DNA from: Yersinia enterocolitica subsp. enterocolitica
GTDB taxonomy: Bacteria; Pseudomonadota; Gammaproteobacteria; Enterobacterales; Enterobacteriaceae
DNA length: 64,000 nt
Assembly: GCF_901472495.1 (NCBI RefSeq)
Contig: NZ_LR590469.1
Span: 3,782,001 to 3,846,000, forward strand
Direction of reading: 5' to 3'
Shown here: positions 1 through 9,253 of the stretch, one piece after another
Layout of the letters: each line of letters begins with the position of its first letter
Position numbering within the stretch: the first letter of the stretch is position 1
Made by a program: the position numbers and the translations under genes
Notes under the pieces: model-generated
Told to the model about the DNA's origin: nothing
Databases searched by the model: none
The model's input: only the letters and a program-made list of their open reading frames with translations

Positions 1-451
1 CCAATGTTTCACAGGCCACCAGATAGCGGTCGATAATATTGAGAGAAAGTTCGGGTAAGATCGCCGAAACGATAACGATCTGATCAATATTCGCCGCGAT
101 CGGTTTCACGCCGTCATAGAGATCAGGGCGCGTCAGAACCGATGTTCGCTCATGAACGGCTTCGACGATACCTTTAACCCGAACGCCTTCCTGCGCTTGC
201 AGGCCGGGACGCCAGACTACGCGGTCACCGGTAACCAGTGACTTGATGGTGCGACGGATATTACAACGGTGCTGAACACCATCGGCGGCTTCGACATCAG
301 CATGCTGACCGAAACGACTAATTACGATACCTTCTTGCGCATCGCCAAGCTGAGAGTCATCTAACTCAGGTTTTCTATCTGTGCGTAGCCGGCGCTGATG
401 GTTGGCCTGCACACGGCGTTGTTGACCTTTGGACAGTTTATTCTTGCTCAC
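1..451 (-). CDS. rsgA: Ribosome small-subunit-dependent GTPase A, 5' part only
   Basis: RsgA is a circularly permuted GTPase that acts late in 30S ribosomal subunit maturation. The first ~150 codons are present on the minus strand and the gene runs off the left edge. Read from a GTG at 451, the N-terminus is SKNKLSKGQQRR followed by a basic stretch and the OB-fold region (EGIVISRFGQHADVE), very close to E. coli RsgA. The GTP-binding motifs lie outside the window. It is divergent from orn, as in E. coli. The GTG start is inferred from alignment with the family; there is no ATG nearby in this frame. Confidence 0.93.
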   Translation of the reverse strand, partial: MSKNKLSKGQQRRVQANHQRRLRTDRKPELDDSQLGDAQEGIVISRFGQHADVEAADGVQHRCNIRRTIKSLVTGDRVVWRPGLQAQEGVRVKGIVEAVHERTSVLTRPDLYDGVKPIAANIDQIVIVSAILPELSLNIIDRYLVACETL

Positions 452-473
452 TGCGCCTCACTTGAATCTGCAT

Positions 474-575
474 TTATACTCTTCATACTTGAAGCCTCAG
501 AATGGTTAGCTGCGACCCCACTTACGTTGAGTATGTCGCTGGTTGCGACCAAAAAGGCTATGATACACATTATTT
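474..575. repeat. Possible decayed ERIC remnant between rsgA and orn
   Basis: The stretch starts with an ERIC-like terminus (TATACTCTTCATACTTGAAG). It then has a degenerate central part resembling ACTTACTTGAGTAAG. It is not a clean element, and may equally be promoter sequence for orn: TATGAT at 559-564 looks like a -10 box. Confidence 0.3.
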
Positions 576-628
576 TATCAATAAACCGTTTGTTCGGTAG
601 TCTCCCCAGCTAACAGGCAGGAAATATC

Positions 629-1174
629 ATGGCAGAAAATCAAAATAATCTGATCTGGATCGATCTGGAAATGACCGGTCTTGATCCTGAAAGGGATCGG
701 ATCATCGAGATCGCTACGCTGGTCACCGATGCTAATTTGAATATCCTGGCAGAAGGCCCGGTGTTGGCTGTCCATCAATCTGATGAGCAGCTTGGGCTAA
801 TGGATGAGTGGAATGTGCGCACTCATACTGGCAGTGGTTTAGTCGAGCGGGTCAAAGCCAGCCCGTTTAATGATCATGATGCTGAATTGCAAACCATTGA
901 GTTTCTAAAGCAGTGGGTTCCGGCAGGCACTTCGCCTATCTGTGGTAACAGTGTGGGCCAAGATCGCCGCTTCTTGTTCCGCTATATGCCAGAGTTGGAA
1001 GCATACTTCCATTACCGCTATCTGGATGTCAGTACCTTGAAAGAGCTAGCGCGCCGCTGGAAACCCGAGATTTTGGCCGGTTTTAAAAAGCAAAATACTC
1101 ATCAGGCACTGGATGATATTCGCGAGTCCGTGGCTGAGCTTGCCTACTACCGCGAACATTTTATTCAATCTTAA
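629..1174 (+). CDS. orn: Oligoribonuclease
   Basis: This 3'-5' exoribonuclease degrades 2-5 nt RNA fragments (nanoRNA) to mononucleotides and clears pGpG. The product has 181 residues, the usual family length. It is a DEDDh-type exonuclease: the first acidic pair is in WIDLEMTGLD near residues 10-19, and the last motif, HQALDDIRES, holds the catalytic His and Asp. The ATG at 629 is preceded by AGGAAA at a good distance. orn faces away from rsgA and is followed by an ERIC element and the tRNA-Gly cluster. It is normally essential in enterobacteria, and no lesion is seen. Confidence 0.97.
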   Translation: MAENQNNLIWIDLEMTGLDPERDRIIEIATLVTDANLNILAEGPVLAVHQSDEQLGLMDEWNVRTHTGSGLVERVKASPFNDHDAELQTIEFLKQWVPAGTSPICGNSVGQDRRFLFRYMPELEAYFHYRYLDVSTLKELARRWKPEILAGFKKQNTHQALDDIRESVAELAYYREHFIQS

Positions 1175-1177
1175 TTC

Positions 1178-1301
1178 CCTTCGCCCTTGAAACAGCAGGG
1201 GTGTTCGCTGCACTCACTCACCCGAATCACTTACTTATGTAAGCTCATCGGGGTGCGTTTGCTGGCTGTCTACCTGCTGCTCCAATGACTTTGGGTATAT
1301 A
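1178..1301. repeat. ERIC element downstream of orn
   Basis: This is an ~125-bp imperfect palindrome with the ERIC core CACCCGAATCACTTACTTATGTAAGCTCATCGGGG, here described by its ends: ACCCGAATCACTTAC on one arm and GTAAGCTCATCGGGG on the other. It ends in GGGTATA. It begins only a few bases after the orn stop codon, so it is probably transcribed as part of the orn 3' UTR. Confidence 0.85.
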
Positions 1302-1384
1302 CTTTGTCAGGTGCTGGTAAAAACAGCATATTGTTGTTTTAATCGGCACTTAAACCAAAAAATGATTTTTTTGCTTTCAGGGGC

Positions 1385-1412
1385 TTGCGACAAAACGGAT
1401 TTCTCGTATAAT
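1385..1412 (+). promoter_or_regulatory. Sigma-70 promoter of the tRNA-Gly cluster
   Basis: TTGCGA (1385-1390), a 16-nt spacer and a perfect TATAAT (1407-1412) are followed by a GC-rich discriminator (GCGCACCCCG). That is the typical architecture of a stable-RNA promoter under stringent control. It lies about 70 bp upstream of the first tRNA. Confidence 0.8.
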
Positions 1413-1483
1413 GCGCACCCCGTACCGATGAAGAATTTGCAAGCAAGCGCAAACAGATTTAGTAGCGGAAATTATGACCCAGA

Positions 1484-1559
<76 letters not shown>

Positions 1560-1650
1560 ATTTCTTGAGTAGTAAAGAGATTGGTCACAGTAATAGAAAT
1601 GAATAATATAAAAGTGATGCGTTTTTTCGTTAATAACGCATGACGGCGAC

Positions 1651-1726
<76 letters not shown>

Positions 1727-1800
1727 AATTTTTTATTTCAAAAACTGATTTCAAATAACTGGTTTTAGATAGTCAAATGTTGCCTGAACGGCATCTCAAT

Positions 1801-1876
<76 letters not shown>

Positions 1877-1902
1877 AATTTTTTCATTCAATTCTGTCTT
1901 AA

Positions 1903-2138
1903 TTATCCACAGCCCAGTCACGCGCTGCACCTCGTTTAACATACATTGTATTAACTTCTTCAACAGAGTTATCCACAGATTCTGCTGTTTTTGTATTCAG
2001 TTCATAATTTAACCACTTTAATTTCCTGTTTTATAATCGTCTGATTTAGTTGCATATATTTTTATATAAAAACGTTATGCCGATCACTTGTGCTTTTTTT
2101 TGCACTTGATTGACAAGGTGTTTTTATTTTTATGCACA
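1903..2138 (+). promoter_or_regulatory. DnaA-box cluster, datA-like locus
   Basis: The 342-bp gap between the third tRNA-Gly and queG contains three perfect matches to the DnaA box TTATNCACA in the same orientation: TTATCCACA at 1903-1911, TTATCCACA at 1969-1977 and TTATGCACA at 2130-2138. The rest is AT-rich. In E. coli, as I recall it, the datA locus that titrates DnaA and promotes DnaA-ATP hydrolysis lies between the glyVXY tRNA genes and queG. Position and boxes therefore both fit. I could not identify a convincing IHF site, so function is inferred. Confidence 0.6.
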
Positions 2139-2218
2139 GGAAAACTCTGAGTTTATTCATTATGAAAATAGTTGAAAAAACTCTGCTTAATGTCATGCAA
2201 CATTAGGCAAAAGCAGCA

Positions 2219-3373
2219 TCAGGCATCGCGTGGCAGGCCTTTTTCAATCGCTCTCACCAGCCGTTTTTTCTGCGGCGATTGAACATCCCCAATCAGTGTA
2301 GACCGTCTTTTCAATTGTTGTGAGATGGCCCATTCAATATGTTCATCTAACATGGGGTCAATGCCGCGACGCGCTTCCAATGCCAAGACAATATTATCGA
2401 GATAGGGCGCATTGCCTAATGCGACCGAGATATTGCGCAACCAACGCAGATGCCCAATTCGGCGGATGGCAGAGCCTTCGGTGACCCGCAAAAATTTCTC
2501 TTCATTCCAGGCGAATAAATCCAATAGCTGTGGCGTATGCAATACAGCTCGCGGGCTGAAATCTTCTTCATCGGTTAATTGTGAGAAGCGGTTCCACGGG
2601 CAGATTAGCTGGCAATCGTCACAACCATAAATACGATTACCCATTAGCGGGCGAAATTCTTCCGGTATTGCGCCTTCCAGTTCAATCGTCAGATAAGAGA
2701 TGCAGCGGCGCGCATCAACCGTATAAGGCGCGACAATAGCCCCGGTCGGGCAGGTGGTGATGCAAGCAACACAGCGCCCACATTGTTCTTCTTGAGGTTT
2801 ATCGACTGGCAACGCCAGGTCAATAAGCAACTCACCGAGGAAGAACCAAGAGCCAGCTTCACGATTCAAAATCAGTGAGTGCTTACCAACCCAGCCGATA
2901 CCCGCTTTCGCCGCCAGCGAGCGCTCCATTATCGGAGCAGAATCAACAAACGGGCGGAAATTGATATCGTTACCCGTCTGCTCCAGACAATAGTTCTGAA
3001 TCATATCGCCCAATTTTTTTAGGCGTTGGCGCAATAATTTGTGATAGTCCCGACCTAATGCATAACGGCTGACATATCCCAGTTCTGAATTTTTTAAGGT
3101 ACTGGCAAAGGCGGCCTTGGCCGGCAAATAATTCATTCGCACGCTGATCACCCGCAAAGTGCCAGGCAATAATTCATGGGGGCGTGCGCGCAGCATACCG
3201 TGGCGGGCCATCCAGGCCATTTCGCCATGATATTGTTTATCAAGCCAGGCCTGTAAGCGCGGTTCTTCTGCTGACAAATCAGTATCGCAGATACCGACTT
3301 GCTGGAAACCTAGCGATTGCCCCCATTGCTTGATATGTTGGGCTAATTGATTCAGATCGAGGGGGTGTGCCAT
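2219..3373 (-). CDS. queG: Epoxyqueuosine reductase
   Basis: QueG performs the last step of queuosine synthesis in tRNA, reducing epoxyqueuosine with cobalamin and two 4Fe-4S clusters. The two ferredoxin-like cysteine sets are visible: CGRCVACITTCPTGAI and CDDCQLICPWN. From the ATG at 3373 the protein has 384 residues and starts MAHPLDLNQLAQ, matching the E. coli N-terminus. An upstream in-frame extension (to 3535) lies inside nnr and is not credible. The start overlaps that of the divergent nnr by 2 bp, so each gene's leader must lie inside the other gene. Confidence 0.96.
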   Translation of the reverse strand: MAHPLDLNQLAQHIKQWGQSLGFQQVGICDTDLSAEEPRLQAWLDKQYHGEMAWMARHGMLRARPHELLPGTLRVISVRMNYLPAKAAFASTLKNSELGYVSRYALGRDYHKLLRQRLKKLGDMIQNYCLEQTGNDINFRPFVDSAPIMERSLAAKAGIGWVGKHSLILNREAGSWFFLGELLIDLALPVDKPQEEQCGRCVACITTCPTGAIVAPYTVDARRCISYLTIELEGAIPEEFRPLMGNRIYGCDDCQLICPWNRFSQLTDEEDFSPRAVLHTPQLLDLFAWNEEKFLRVTEGSAIRRIGHLRWLRNISVALGNAPYLDNIVLALEARRGIDPMLDEHIEWAISQQLKRRSTLIGDVQSPQKKRLVRAIEKGLPRDA

Positions 3374-4886
3374 GACGGACCATAGTAAGAAACAAATCGG
3401 AGCCAGTTTACCACACTCTGTTTTTTCTGCGGACTGGGTGCGCCAGAATGAGGCGATTGGCGCGGCACACTTCTCTCTGACCTTATTTGATCTGATGGTG
3501 AGAGCTGGAGATGCCGCCTTCAAACTGGCGCGCAAGCAATATCCCGCTGCGCGTCACTGGTTGATTTTGTGCGGTCATGGAAATAACGGTGGCGATGGTT
3601 ACATCGTTGCCAGTCGGGCATTGGCGGCGGGTTTGAATGTTACTCTTATTGCTTGCCCTGGTAATCGGCCTTTACCCGTAGAAGCCCATCAGGCGCAATC
3701 TCAGTGGCTGGCCGCTGGCGGTGTAATTAATCAACCTGATATACCCTGGCCACAACATATCGATTTAATTATTGATGGTTTGTTGGGTATTGGCCTTCGA
3801 GCCGCACCACAGGGGGTTTATGCTACGCTGATTGACACAGCAAACCGCCATCGTGCAGCAAAAATTGCTCTGGATATTCCGTCTGGGCTGAGTGCTGATA
3901 GCGGTGCAGCTCCAGGCTCAGTTATTCGCGCCGATCACACCCTGACTTTTGTCACCCTAAAGCCCGGTTTGTTGACCGGACAGGCGCGTGATTGGGTGGG
4001 GCATTTGCACTGTAATGATCTGGGGTTAACAGCATGGTTAGCCGCTCAACCAATCCAAATCGAACGCATGACAGCCGATAATTTACCGCAATGGTTGAAA
4101 CCGCGTCGCCCTTGCGCCCACAAAGGCGAGCATGGGCGTTTATTGCTGGTGGGGGGCGATAAAGGATTCGGTGGCGCTATTCGCATGGCAGGAGAAGCCG
4201 CTTTGCGCAGTGGTGCCGGGCTAGTGCGAGTACTTACTCACATTGAACATGTGGCACCTATTCTGGCCGCTCGTCCTGAGTTGATGGTGCAGGAATTAAC
4301 CGATGAAACCCTTGTGCAAGGTATGAGTTGGGCTGATGTATTGGTGGTCGGGCCGGGGTTAGGGCAGTCGGATTGGGGCAGGAATGCTCTGAATCTATTG
4401 CAACAAAGTGATAAACCAGCATTATGGGACGCAGATGCACTCAACTTGCTGGCATTAAATCCGCTGAAGCGTCAGAATCGGGTGTTGACCCCCCATCCGG
4501 GTGAAGCTGCCCGCCTGCTCGGTTGCCGCGTCGTTGATATTGAGAGTGACCGCTTACTTTCTGCCCGTAGCATCGTTAAACAATATGGCGGGGTGGTGGT
4601 ATTGAAAGGGGCTGGTACGCTTATTGCCAGTGAACAGGGCGAGATGGCGATTGCTGATGTCGGTAATGCGGGGATGGCCTCCGGCGGTATGGGGGATATT
4701 CTGTCCGGCATTATTGGGAGTTTGATAGCACAAAAGCTGGTGCTGTATGATGCTGCCTGTGCAGGTTGTGTTGTGCATGGCGTTGCTGCAGACACACTGG
4801 TTGAAGTTCAAGGCACCCGGGGTTTACTGGCCACAGATTTGCTGTCAGTTATTCCGAAGTACGTTAATCCTGAGTTAGCAAAATAG
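3372..4886 (+). CDS. nnr: Bifunctional NAD(P)H-hydrate epimerase / ADP-dependent dehydratase
   Basis: The enzyme repairs damaged NADH/NADPH hydrates. The N-terminal YjeF domain (about residues 1-215) epimerises the R form; the motif GHGNNGGDGY is visible. The C-terminal ribokinase-like domain (about 225-500) dehydrates the S form, with NAGMASGGMGDILSG near the end. The length, 504 residues, is standard. The start ATG overlaps the divergent queG start. tsaE begins 10 bp after its stop, so nnr, tsaE, amiB, mutL and miaA look like one transcription unit, as in E. coli. Confidence 0.96.
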   Translation: MTDHSKKQIGASLPHSVFSADWVRQNEAIGAAHFSLTLFDLMVRAGDAAFKLARKQYPAARHWLILCGHGNNGGDGYIVASRALAAGLNVTLIACPGNRPLPVEAHQAQSQWLAAGGVINQPDIPWPQHIDLIIDGLLGIGLRAAPQGVYATLIDTANRHRAAKIALDIPSGLSADSGAAPGSVIRADHTLTFVTLKPGLLTGQARDWVGHLHCNDLGLTAWLAAQPIQIERMTADNLPQWLKPRRPCAHKGEHGRLLLVGGDKGFGGAIRMAGEAALRSGAGLVRVLTHIEHVAPILAARPELMVQELTDETLVQGMSWADVLVVGPGLGQSDWGRNALNLLQQSDKPALWDADALNLLALNPLKRQNRVLTPHPGEAARLLGCRVVDIESDRLLSARSIVKQYGGVVVLKGAGTLIASEQGEMAIADVGNAGMASGGMGDILSGIIGSLIAQKLVLYDAACAGCVVHGVAADTLVEVQGTRGLLATDLLSVIPKYVNPELAK

Positions 4887-4896
4887 ATATCACAGA

Positions 4897-5367
4897 ATGA
4901 AAGAACTCGTTTTACCTCTGCCCGATGAGGCAGCGACTGTTGCATTAGGAGGCGCTTTGGCTCATGCCTTCGAGGGTGCCAGCGTTATTTATCTATTCGG
5001 TGACTTAGGTGCCGGAAAAACCACTTTTAGCCGCGGCTTCCTTCAGGCCCTTGGCCATGTAGGGCATGTTAAAAGCCCCACTTACACCTTGGTTGAACCC
5101 TATGCTTTGACCCCAAGGCCGGTTTACCATTTTGACCTGTATCGTCTGGCTGACCCCGAGGAGCTGGAGTTTATGGGTATTCGTGATTATTTCGATAAGC
5201 AGGCAATTTGTCTGGTGGAGTGGCCGCAGCTTGGCGCTGGGTTCTTGCCTCAGGCTGATGTCGAGCTGCATCTGGCTTATCAGGCCGCAGGGCGAGAGGC
5301 TCGTCTGGTGGCTATTTCTGATGTGGGTGCTGATGTGCTGCGCCGTTTAGCTGCTGTGCAAGGATAA
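4897..5367 (+). CDS. tsaE: tRNA threonylcarbamoyladenosine (t6A) biosynthesis ATPase TsaE
   Basis: TsaE is the ATPase that works with TsaB and TsaD to put threonylcarbamoyl on A37 of ANN-decoding tRNAs. The P-loop GDLGAGKTT is at residues 35-43, followed by SPTYTLVEPY and the conserved HFDLYRL motif. The length of 156 residues is normal for the family. It lies 10 bp after nnr, and its stop is 7 bp before the preferred amiB start. Confidence 0.96.
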   Translation: MKELVLPLPDEAATVALGGALAHAFEGASVIYLFGDLGAGKTTFSRGFLQALGHVGHVKSPTYTLVEPYALTPRPVYHFDLYRLADPEELEFMGIRDYFDKQAICLVEWPQLGAGFLPQADVELHLAYQAAGREARLVAISDVGADVLRRLAAVQG

Positions 5368-5374
5368 TTTGATA

Positions 5375-7330
5375 ATGACGCATAGCTTGACGCTACTAAA
5401 TTGTTTGACGCAAATAAATGGCTTAACGCAAAAAACGCGCTGGAGACGATCATTTACCGCTGTCATGTTGGTTATTGTGGGGTTGTTCACCCTAACTTCG
5501 GCATTTGCCGCGAAGCTAACTGATATTAAAGTGAATAACGGCCCGACAGAAAGTCGGGTAACGCTCAGTTTTGATGGGCAGCCAGTTTATGCTTTCTTCT
5601 CTTTAAACTCACCCGAGCGGGTGGTGCTTGATGTTCGTCAAAGTGGCAATCTTTCCGGATTACCGCTGGAGTTCAGTGGTCAGAATCTGCTGAAAAGAAT
5701 TCGCTCCAGCACCCCGAAAGATGCGCAAAGTACCCGTTTGGTACTGGAACTGACACAAAAAGTTAAAACGCGCGCCGTGACTCAGCAGTCAGGTAACAAT
5801 TACACCGTCGTGATGACTATGTCTGCGGCAGCCAGTGCCCCTGTTCGGCAAACGCAACCGACTTTAAGCCAAAATCAAAATAATGTAAGCCAGAACAATG
5901 TGCCACTGAATCAAACTAATACGCCCAGCCCCAATGCTGGCCGTTTAACATCGCAGGCGTCGAGCACCAATACCGCCTCACGGGTGACCAGCGTAAATAC
6001 CAATTCGGTGGCTAAAAATCCGTTTAACAACAAACCAACTGTGGTGGTGAGCAGCGAAAGCGTCACGACGAATACTTCGCGTCCGATTAAAACGTCCAGT
6101 GCGGCGAACAGCTCCCGTGTAGTGGTCGCTATTGATGCTGGTCACGGTGGTCAGGATCCCGGGGCTATTGGGCAAAATGGTCTGAAAGAGAAAAATGTGA
6201 CTATTGCCATCGCCCGTCGCCTTGAAGCACTGCTTAACAGCGACCCGATGTTTAAACCGGTGTTGACCCGTAATGGTGACTATTTCATTTCGGTCATGGG
6301 CCGTTCCGATGTGGCGCGTAAGCAGGGTGCTAACGTGTTGGTATCTGTTCATGCTGATGCGGCACCTAACCGCAGCGCAACTGGGGCGTCGGTTTGGGTA
6401 TTGTCGAATCGCCGCGCCAACAGTGAAATGGGTAACTGGCTGGAGCAGCATGAGAAGCAATCTGAACTACTCGGCGGCGCGGGTGACGTGCTGGCCAATA
6501 CCGCCTCTGACCCTTATTTGAGTCAGGCAGTACTTGATCTGCAATTTGGTCACTCACAGCGGGTGGGCTATGACGTTGCCACCAAAGTGCTCAATGAGCT
6601 GCAAAGAGTGGGTGATATTCATAAACGTCGGCCGGAACACGCCAGTCTTGGGGTGTTACGTTCACCGGATATTCCGTCATTGTTAGTGGAAACCGGTTTT
6701 ATCAGTAACAGTACGGAGGAGCGGCTGCTTGGCAGTAGCGCGTATCAGGAGAAAATTGCTCAAGCCATTTATAAAGGTTTGCGCAGTTATTTCCTCGCGC
6801 ATCCGCTACAAGCCGACCCAAAGGTCGAAAACCGCCCGCTCATTGAAACGGCGGCGGTTGATTCTTCTTCACAACGTTCAGGTGTTAATCAGCCAGATCC
6901 GATTGTCAGCAATGCGCAAAGTGGCAGGGTATCTACTACCAAGCCGGCAGCGGCGGGTGCCGTTACGAAAAATAGAAGCCAAATTCATAAAGTACAACGT
7001 GGCGAAACTTTATCCGGTATTGCCAGTCAGTACGGCGTTAGCATGGCGGTGTTGCGGCAAAATGACACACTGAAAAATGATGTGGTCTGGGTGGGGCAGC
7101 GTTTGAAAGTCCCTGCGTCGGGTGCAACAGTCGCGGCCGCCGCGCCAAAAGCAGTGGCTAAAGCGAAACCGAGCAAAAGTCAGCCGCTTAAGCATCAGGT
7201 AAAACGCGGTGATACGCTATCGGCCATTGCCGCCAGATATGGTGTGTCGATGAGTGAGATTGAGCGGGCGAATAAGATAAAGTCAGGTAATGTCCAACTT
7301 GGGCAAACCCTGACTATTCCACAGTCATAA
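5375..7330 (+). CDS. amiB: N-acetylmuramoyl-L-alanine amidase AmiB with two LysM domains
   Basis: AmiB is a periplasmic zinc amidase that splits septal peptidoglycan during daughter-cell separation and is activated by EnvC. The order is: signal peptide (to about residue 46, cleavage after AFA), AMIN domain (~48-135), a Ser/Asn/Thr-rich linker, Amidase_3 domain (~248-475, starting AIDAGHGGQDPG and including ETGFIS), and two C-terminal LysM repeats (~535-580 and ~605-650, RGETLSGIA and RGDTLSAIA). At 651 residues it is about 200 longer than E. coli AmiB (445), which has no LysM. I chose the ATG at 5375 because AGGA lies 10 nt upstream; a TTG at 5369 is possible. Confidence 0.94.
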   Translation: MTHSLTLLNCLTQINGLTQKTRWRRSFTAVMLVIVGLFTLTSAFAAKLTDIKVNNGPTESRVTLSFDGQPVYAFFSLNSPERVVLDVRQSGNLSGLPLEFSGQNLLKRIRSSTPKDAQSTRLVLELTQKVKTRAVTQQSGNNYTVVMTMSAAASAPVRQTQPTLSQNQNNVSQNNVPLNQTNTPSPNAGRLTSQASSTNTASRVTSVNTNSVAKNPFNNKPTVVVSSESVTTNTSRPIKTSSAANSSRVVVAIDAGHGGQDPGAIGQNGLKEKNVTIAIARRLEALLNSDPMFKPVLTRNGDYFISVMGRSDVARKQGANVLVSVHADAAPNRSATGASVWVLSNRRANSEMGNWLEQHEKQSELLGGAGDVLANTASDPYLSQAVLDLQFGHSQRVGYDVATKVLNELQRVGDIHKRRPEHASLGVLRSPDIPSLLVETGFISNSTEERLLGSSAYQEKIAQAIYKGLRSYFLAHPLQADPKVENRPLIETAAVDSSSQRSGVNQPDPIVSNAQSGRVSTTKPAAAGAVTKNRSQIHKVQRGETLSGIASQYGVSMAVLRQNDTLKNDVVWVGQRLKVPASGATVAAAAPKAVAKAKPSKSQPLKHQVKRGDTLSAIAARYGVSMSEIERANKIKSGNVQLGQTLTIPQS

Positions 7331-7345
7331 GCGAAAGGAACTGCG

Positions 7346-9253
7346 ATGCCAATTCAGATTCTGCCACCACAGCTTGCTAACCAGATTGCCGCCGGTGAAG
7401 TGGTCGAGCGGCCTGCGTCGGTGGTGAAAGAGTTGGTGGAAAATAGTCTGGATGCGGGTGCCAGCCGGATTGATATTGATATCGAACGTGGTGGCGCGAA
7501 ACTGATTCGTATCCGTGATAATGGCTGCGGCATTGGTAAAGATGATTTGGCATTAGCACTGGCGCGCCATGCGACCAGTAAAATTAGTTAGCTGGAAGAT
7601 TTGGAAGCCATCCTCAGTATGGGGTTTCGTGGCGAGGCATTAGCCAGTATTAGTTCAGTCTCGCGTCTGATTTTGACCTCGCGCACGGCTGAACAAAATG
7701 AAGCCTGGCAGGCTTATGCCGAAGGGCGTGATATGGCCGTGACCATCAAACCTGCGGCTCATCCGGTTGGCAGTACTCTGGAAGTGTTGGATCTGTTTTA
7801 TAACACGCCCGCTCGCCGCAAATTTATGCGCACTGAGAAAACCGAGTTTGGTCATATTGATGAAGTGGTGCGGCGCATTGCACTGGCGCGCTTTGATGTA
7901 GCGATCAATCTCAGCCATAACGGTAAGTTAATGCGCCAATATCGCGCTGCCCCTGATCCTTCCCAGCATGAACGCCGGTTGGCGAGTATCTGTGGCCCGG
8001 CATTTTTGCAGCATGCACTGGCGATTTCTTGGCAGCACGGTGATTTGACCATTCGCGGTTGGGTCGCTGATCCCGCCGCCAGCCGCACACTGAGTGAAAT
8101 GCAATATTGCTACGTCAATAACCGCATGATGCGCGACCGGCTAATCAATCATGCGATCCGCCAGGCTTATCAAGATTTACTTAAAGACGACCAGCAGCCC
8201 GCCTATGTATTGTATCTGGATATTGACCCACATCAGGTCGATGTGAATGTGCATCCGGCTAAGCATGAAGTGCGTTTCCATCAGGCGCGGCTGGTGCATG
8301 ACTTTATTTATCAAGCGGTCACCACGGTATTACAGCAAACGGCGACCCCGCTGCTGAACATCAATGAAGATGGCGAAGAAATTGAGGCTCCGCGCTGGCA
8401 ACCAGAAAATCGCGTGGCGGCAGGGGCTAATAAATATGCACAACCGGAGCCGGCGAACACCGTGCCAGTTGTACGAACGTCGTCTCCTGAGCGAACCGCT
8501 ACCACAGAGCGCTCAATAGCCCGCGAACGAACCCCAACTTATCACGCGGGCGAACCTTACCAAAAACAGCAAGGTGAGTTATATCGCCAACTGGTGCAGC
8601 CAGCCGCAGTGAATAAACCGGCGGCAGTCAGTCAACCTTCGGTTGCGTCAGCTCCAGTAGCGCGTCAGATATCGACTGATGAGCCACTGCATGGCGATAA
8701 TTACAGTTTTGGCCGGGTACTCACAGTATTTCCGCCTTGCTATGCTCTTATTGAATATAAGCAGGGCATAGCATTACTTGAACTAACGGTTGCCGAGCGT
8801 TGGTTAAAACAAGCTCAATTGAATCCGCCTGCGGAAGGGCTACGTCCTCAACCATTACTGATTCCATTAAAGCTGACATTAGATAAAAATGAGGCTACTG
8901 CCTGCCAGCGCCATCAGAAGTTGTTAGCGACCATGGGGATAGAATTGGCCGTTGAGCACACAAGAGCGACTTTACGTGCAGTATCTTTACCATTACGCCA
9001 ACAAAATTTACAAAAACTGATACCGGAACTGTTAGGCTATCTGTCGCAACATGAAGAGATATCGCCCGATGCTCTCGCCACATGGATTTCTCGCCATCTA
9101 GGCAGCGAACATGAGGTATGGAATGTGTCTCAAGCGATACAGTTATTGACGGATGTTGAACGTCTTTGCCCGCAGTTGGTGAAATCACCGCCAGCAGGGC
9201 TATTACAACCTATTGATATAAAGGCCGCATTGGCAACCCTGACACATGAATGA
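7346..9253 (+). pseudogene. mutL: DNA mismatch repair protein MutL, interrupted by an in-frame amber codon
   Basis: MutL links MutS mismatch recognition to MutH nicking and UvrD unwinding. The frame codes for a complete 635-codon MutL except for TAG at 7589-7591, codon 82 (Ser in E. coli), so one C-to-A change in TCG would explain it. The first 81 codons hold the GHKL ATPase motifs ENSLDAG and DNGCGI. Motif III (GFRGEALASIS), the linker and the C-terminal dimerisation domain all lie after the stop. The remaining 553 codons are fully open and well conserved, so the mutation is recent, suppressed, or a sequencing error. The 3' end overlaps miaA by 8 bp. Translation termination at codon 82 could also reduce miaA expression. 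Confidence 0.93.

Noticed and set aside
1877..2218. Chromosomal replication origin
   Set aside because: DnaA boxes are few, there is no AT-rich 13-mer array or GATC cluster, and mnmG/mioC are absent. The neighbours fit datA.
3374..3535. N-terminal extension of queG on the minus strand
   Set aside because: It lies wholly inside nnr on the other strand and has no family match; the ATG at 3373 fits QueG.
7601..9253. Separate downstream gene from a TTG at 7601 instead of a broken mutL
   Set aside because: It continues the MutL alignment exactly at codon 86 and has no ribosome-binding site. It is the remainder of mutL.
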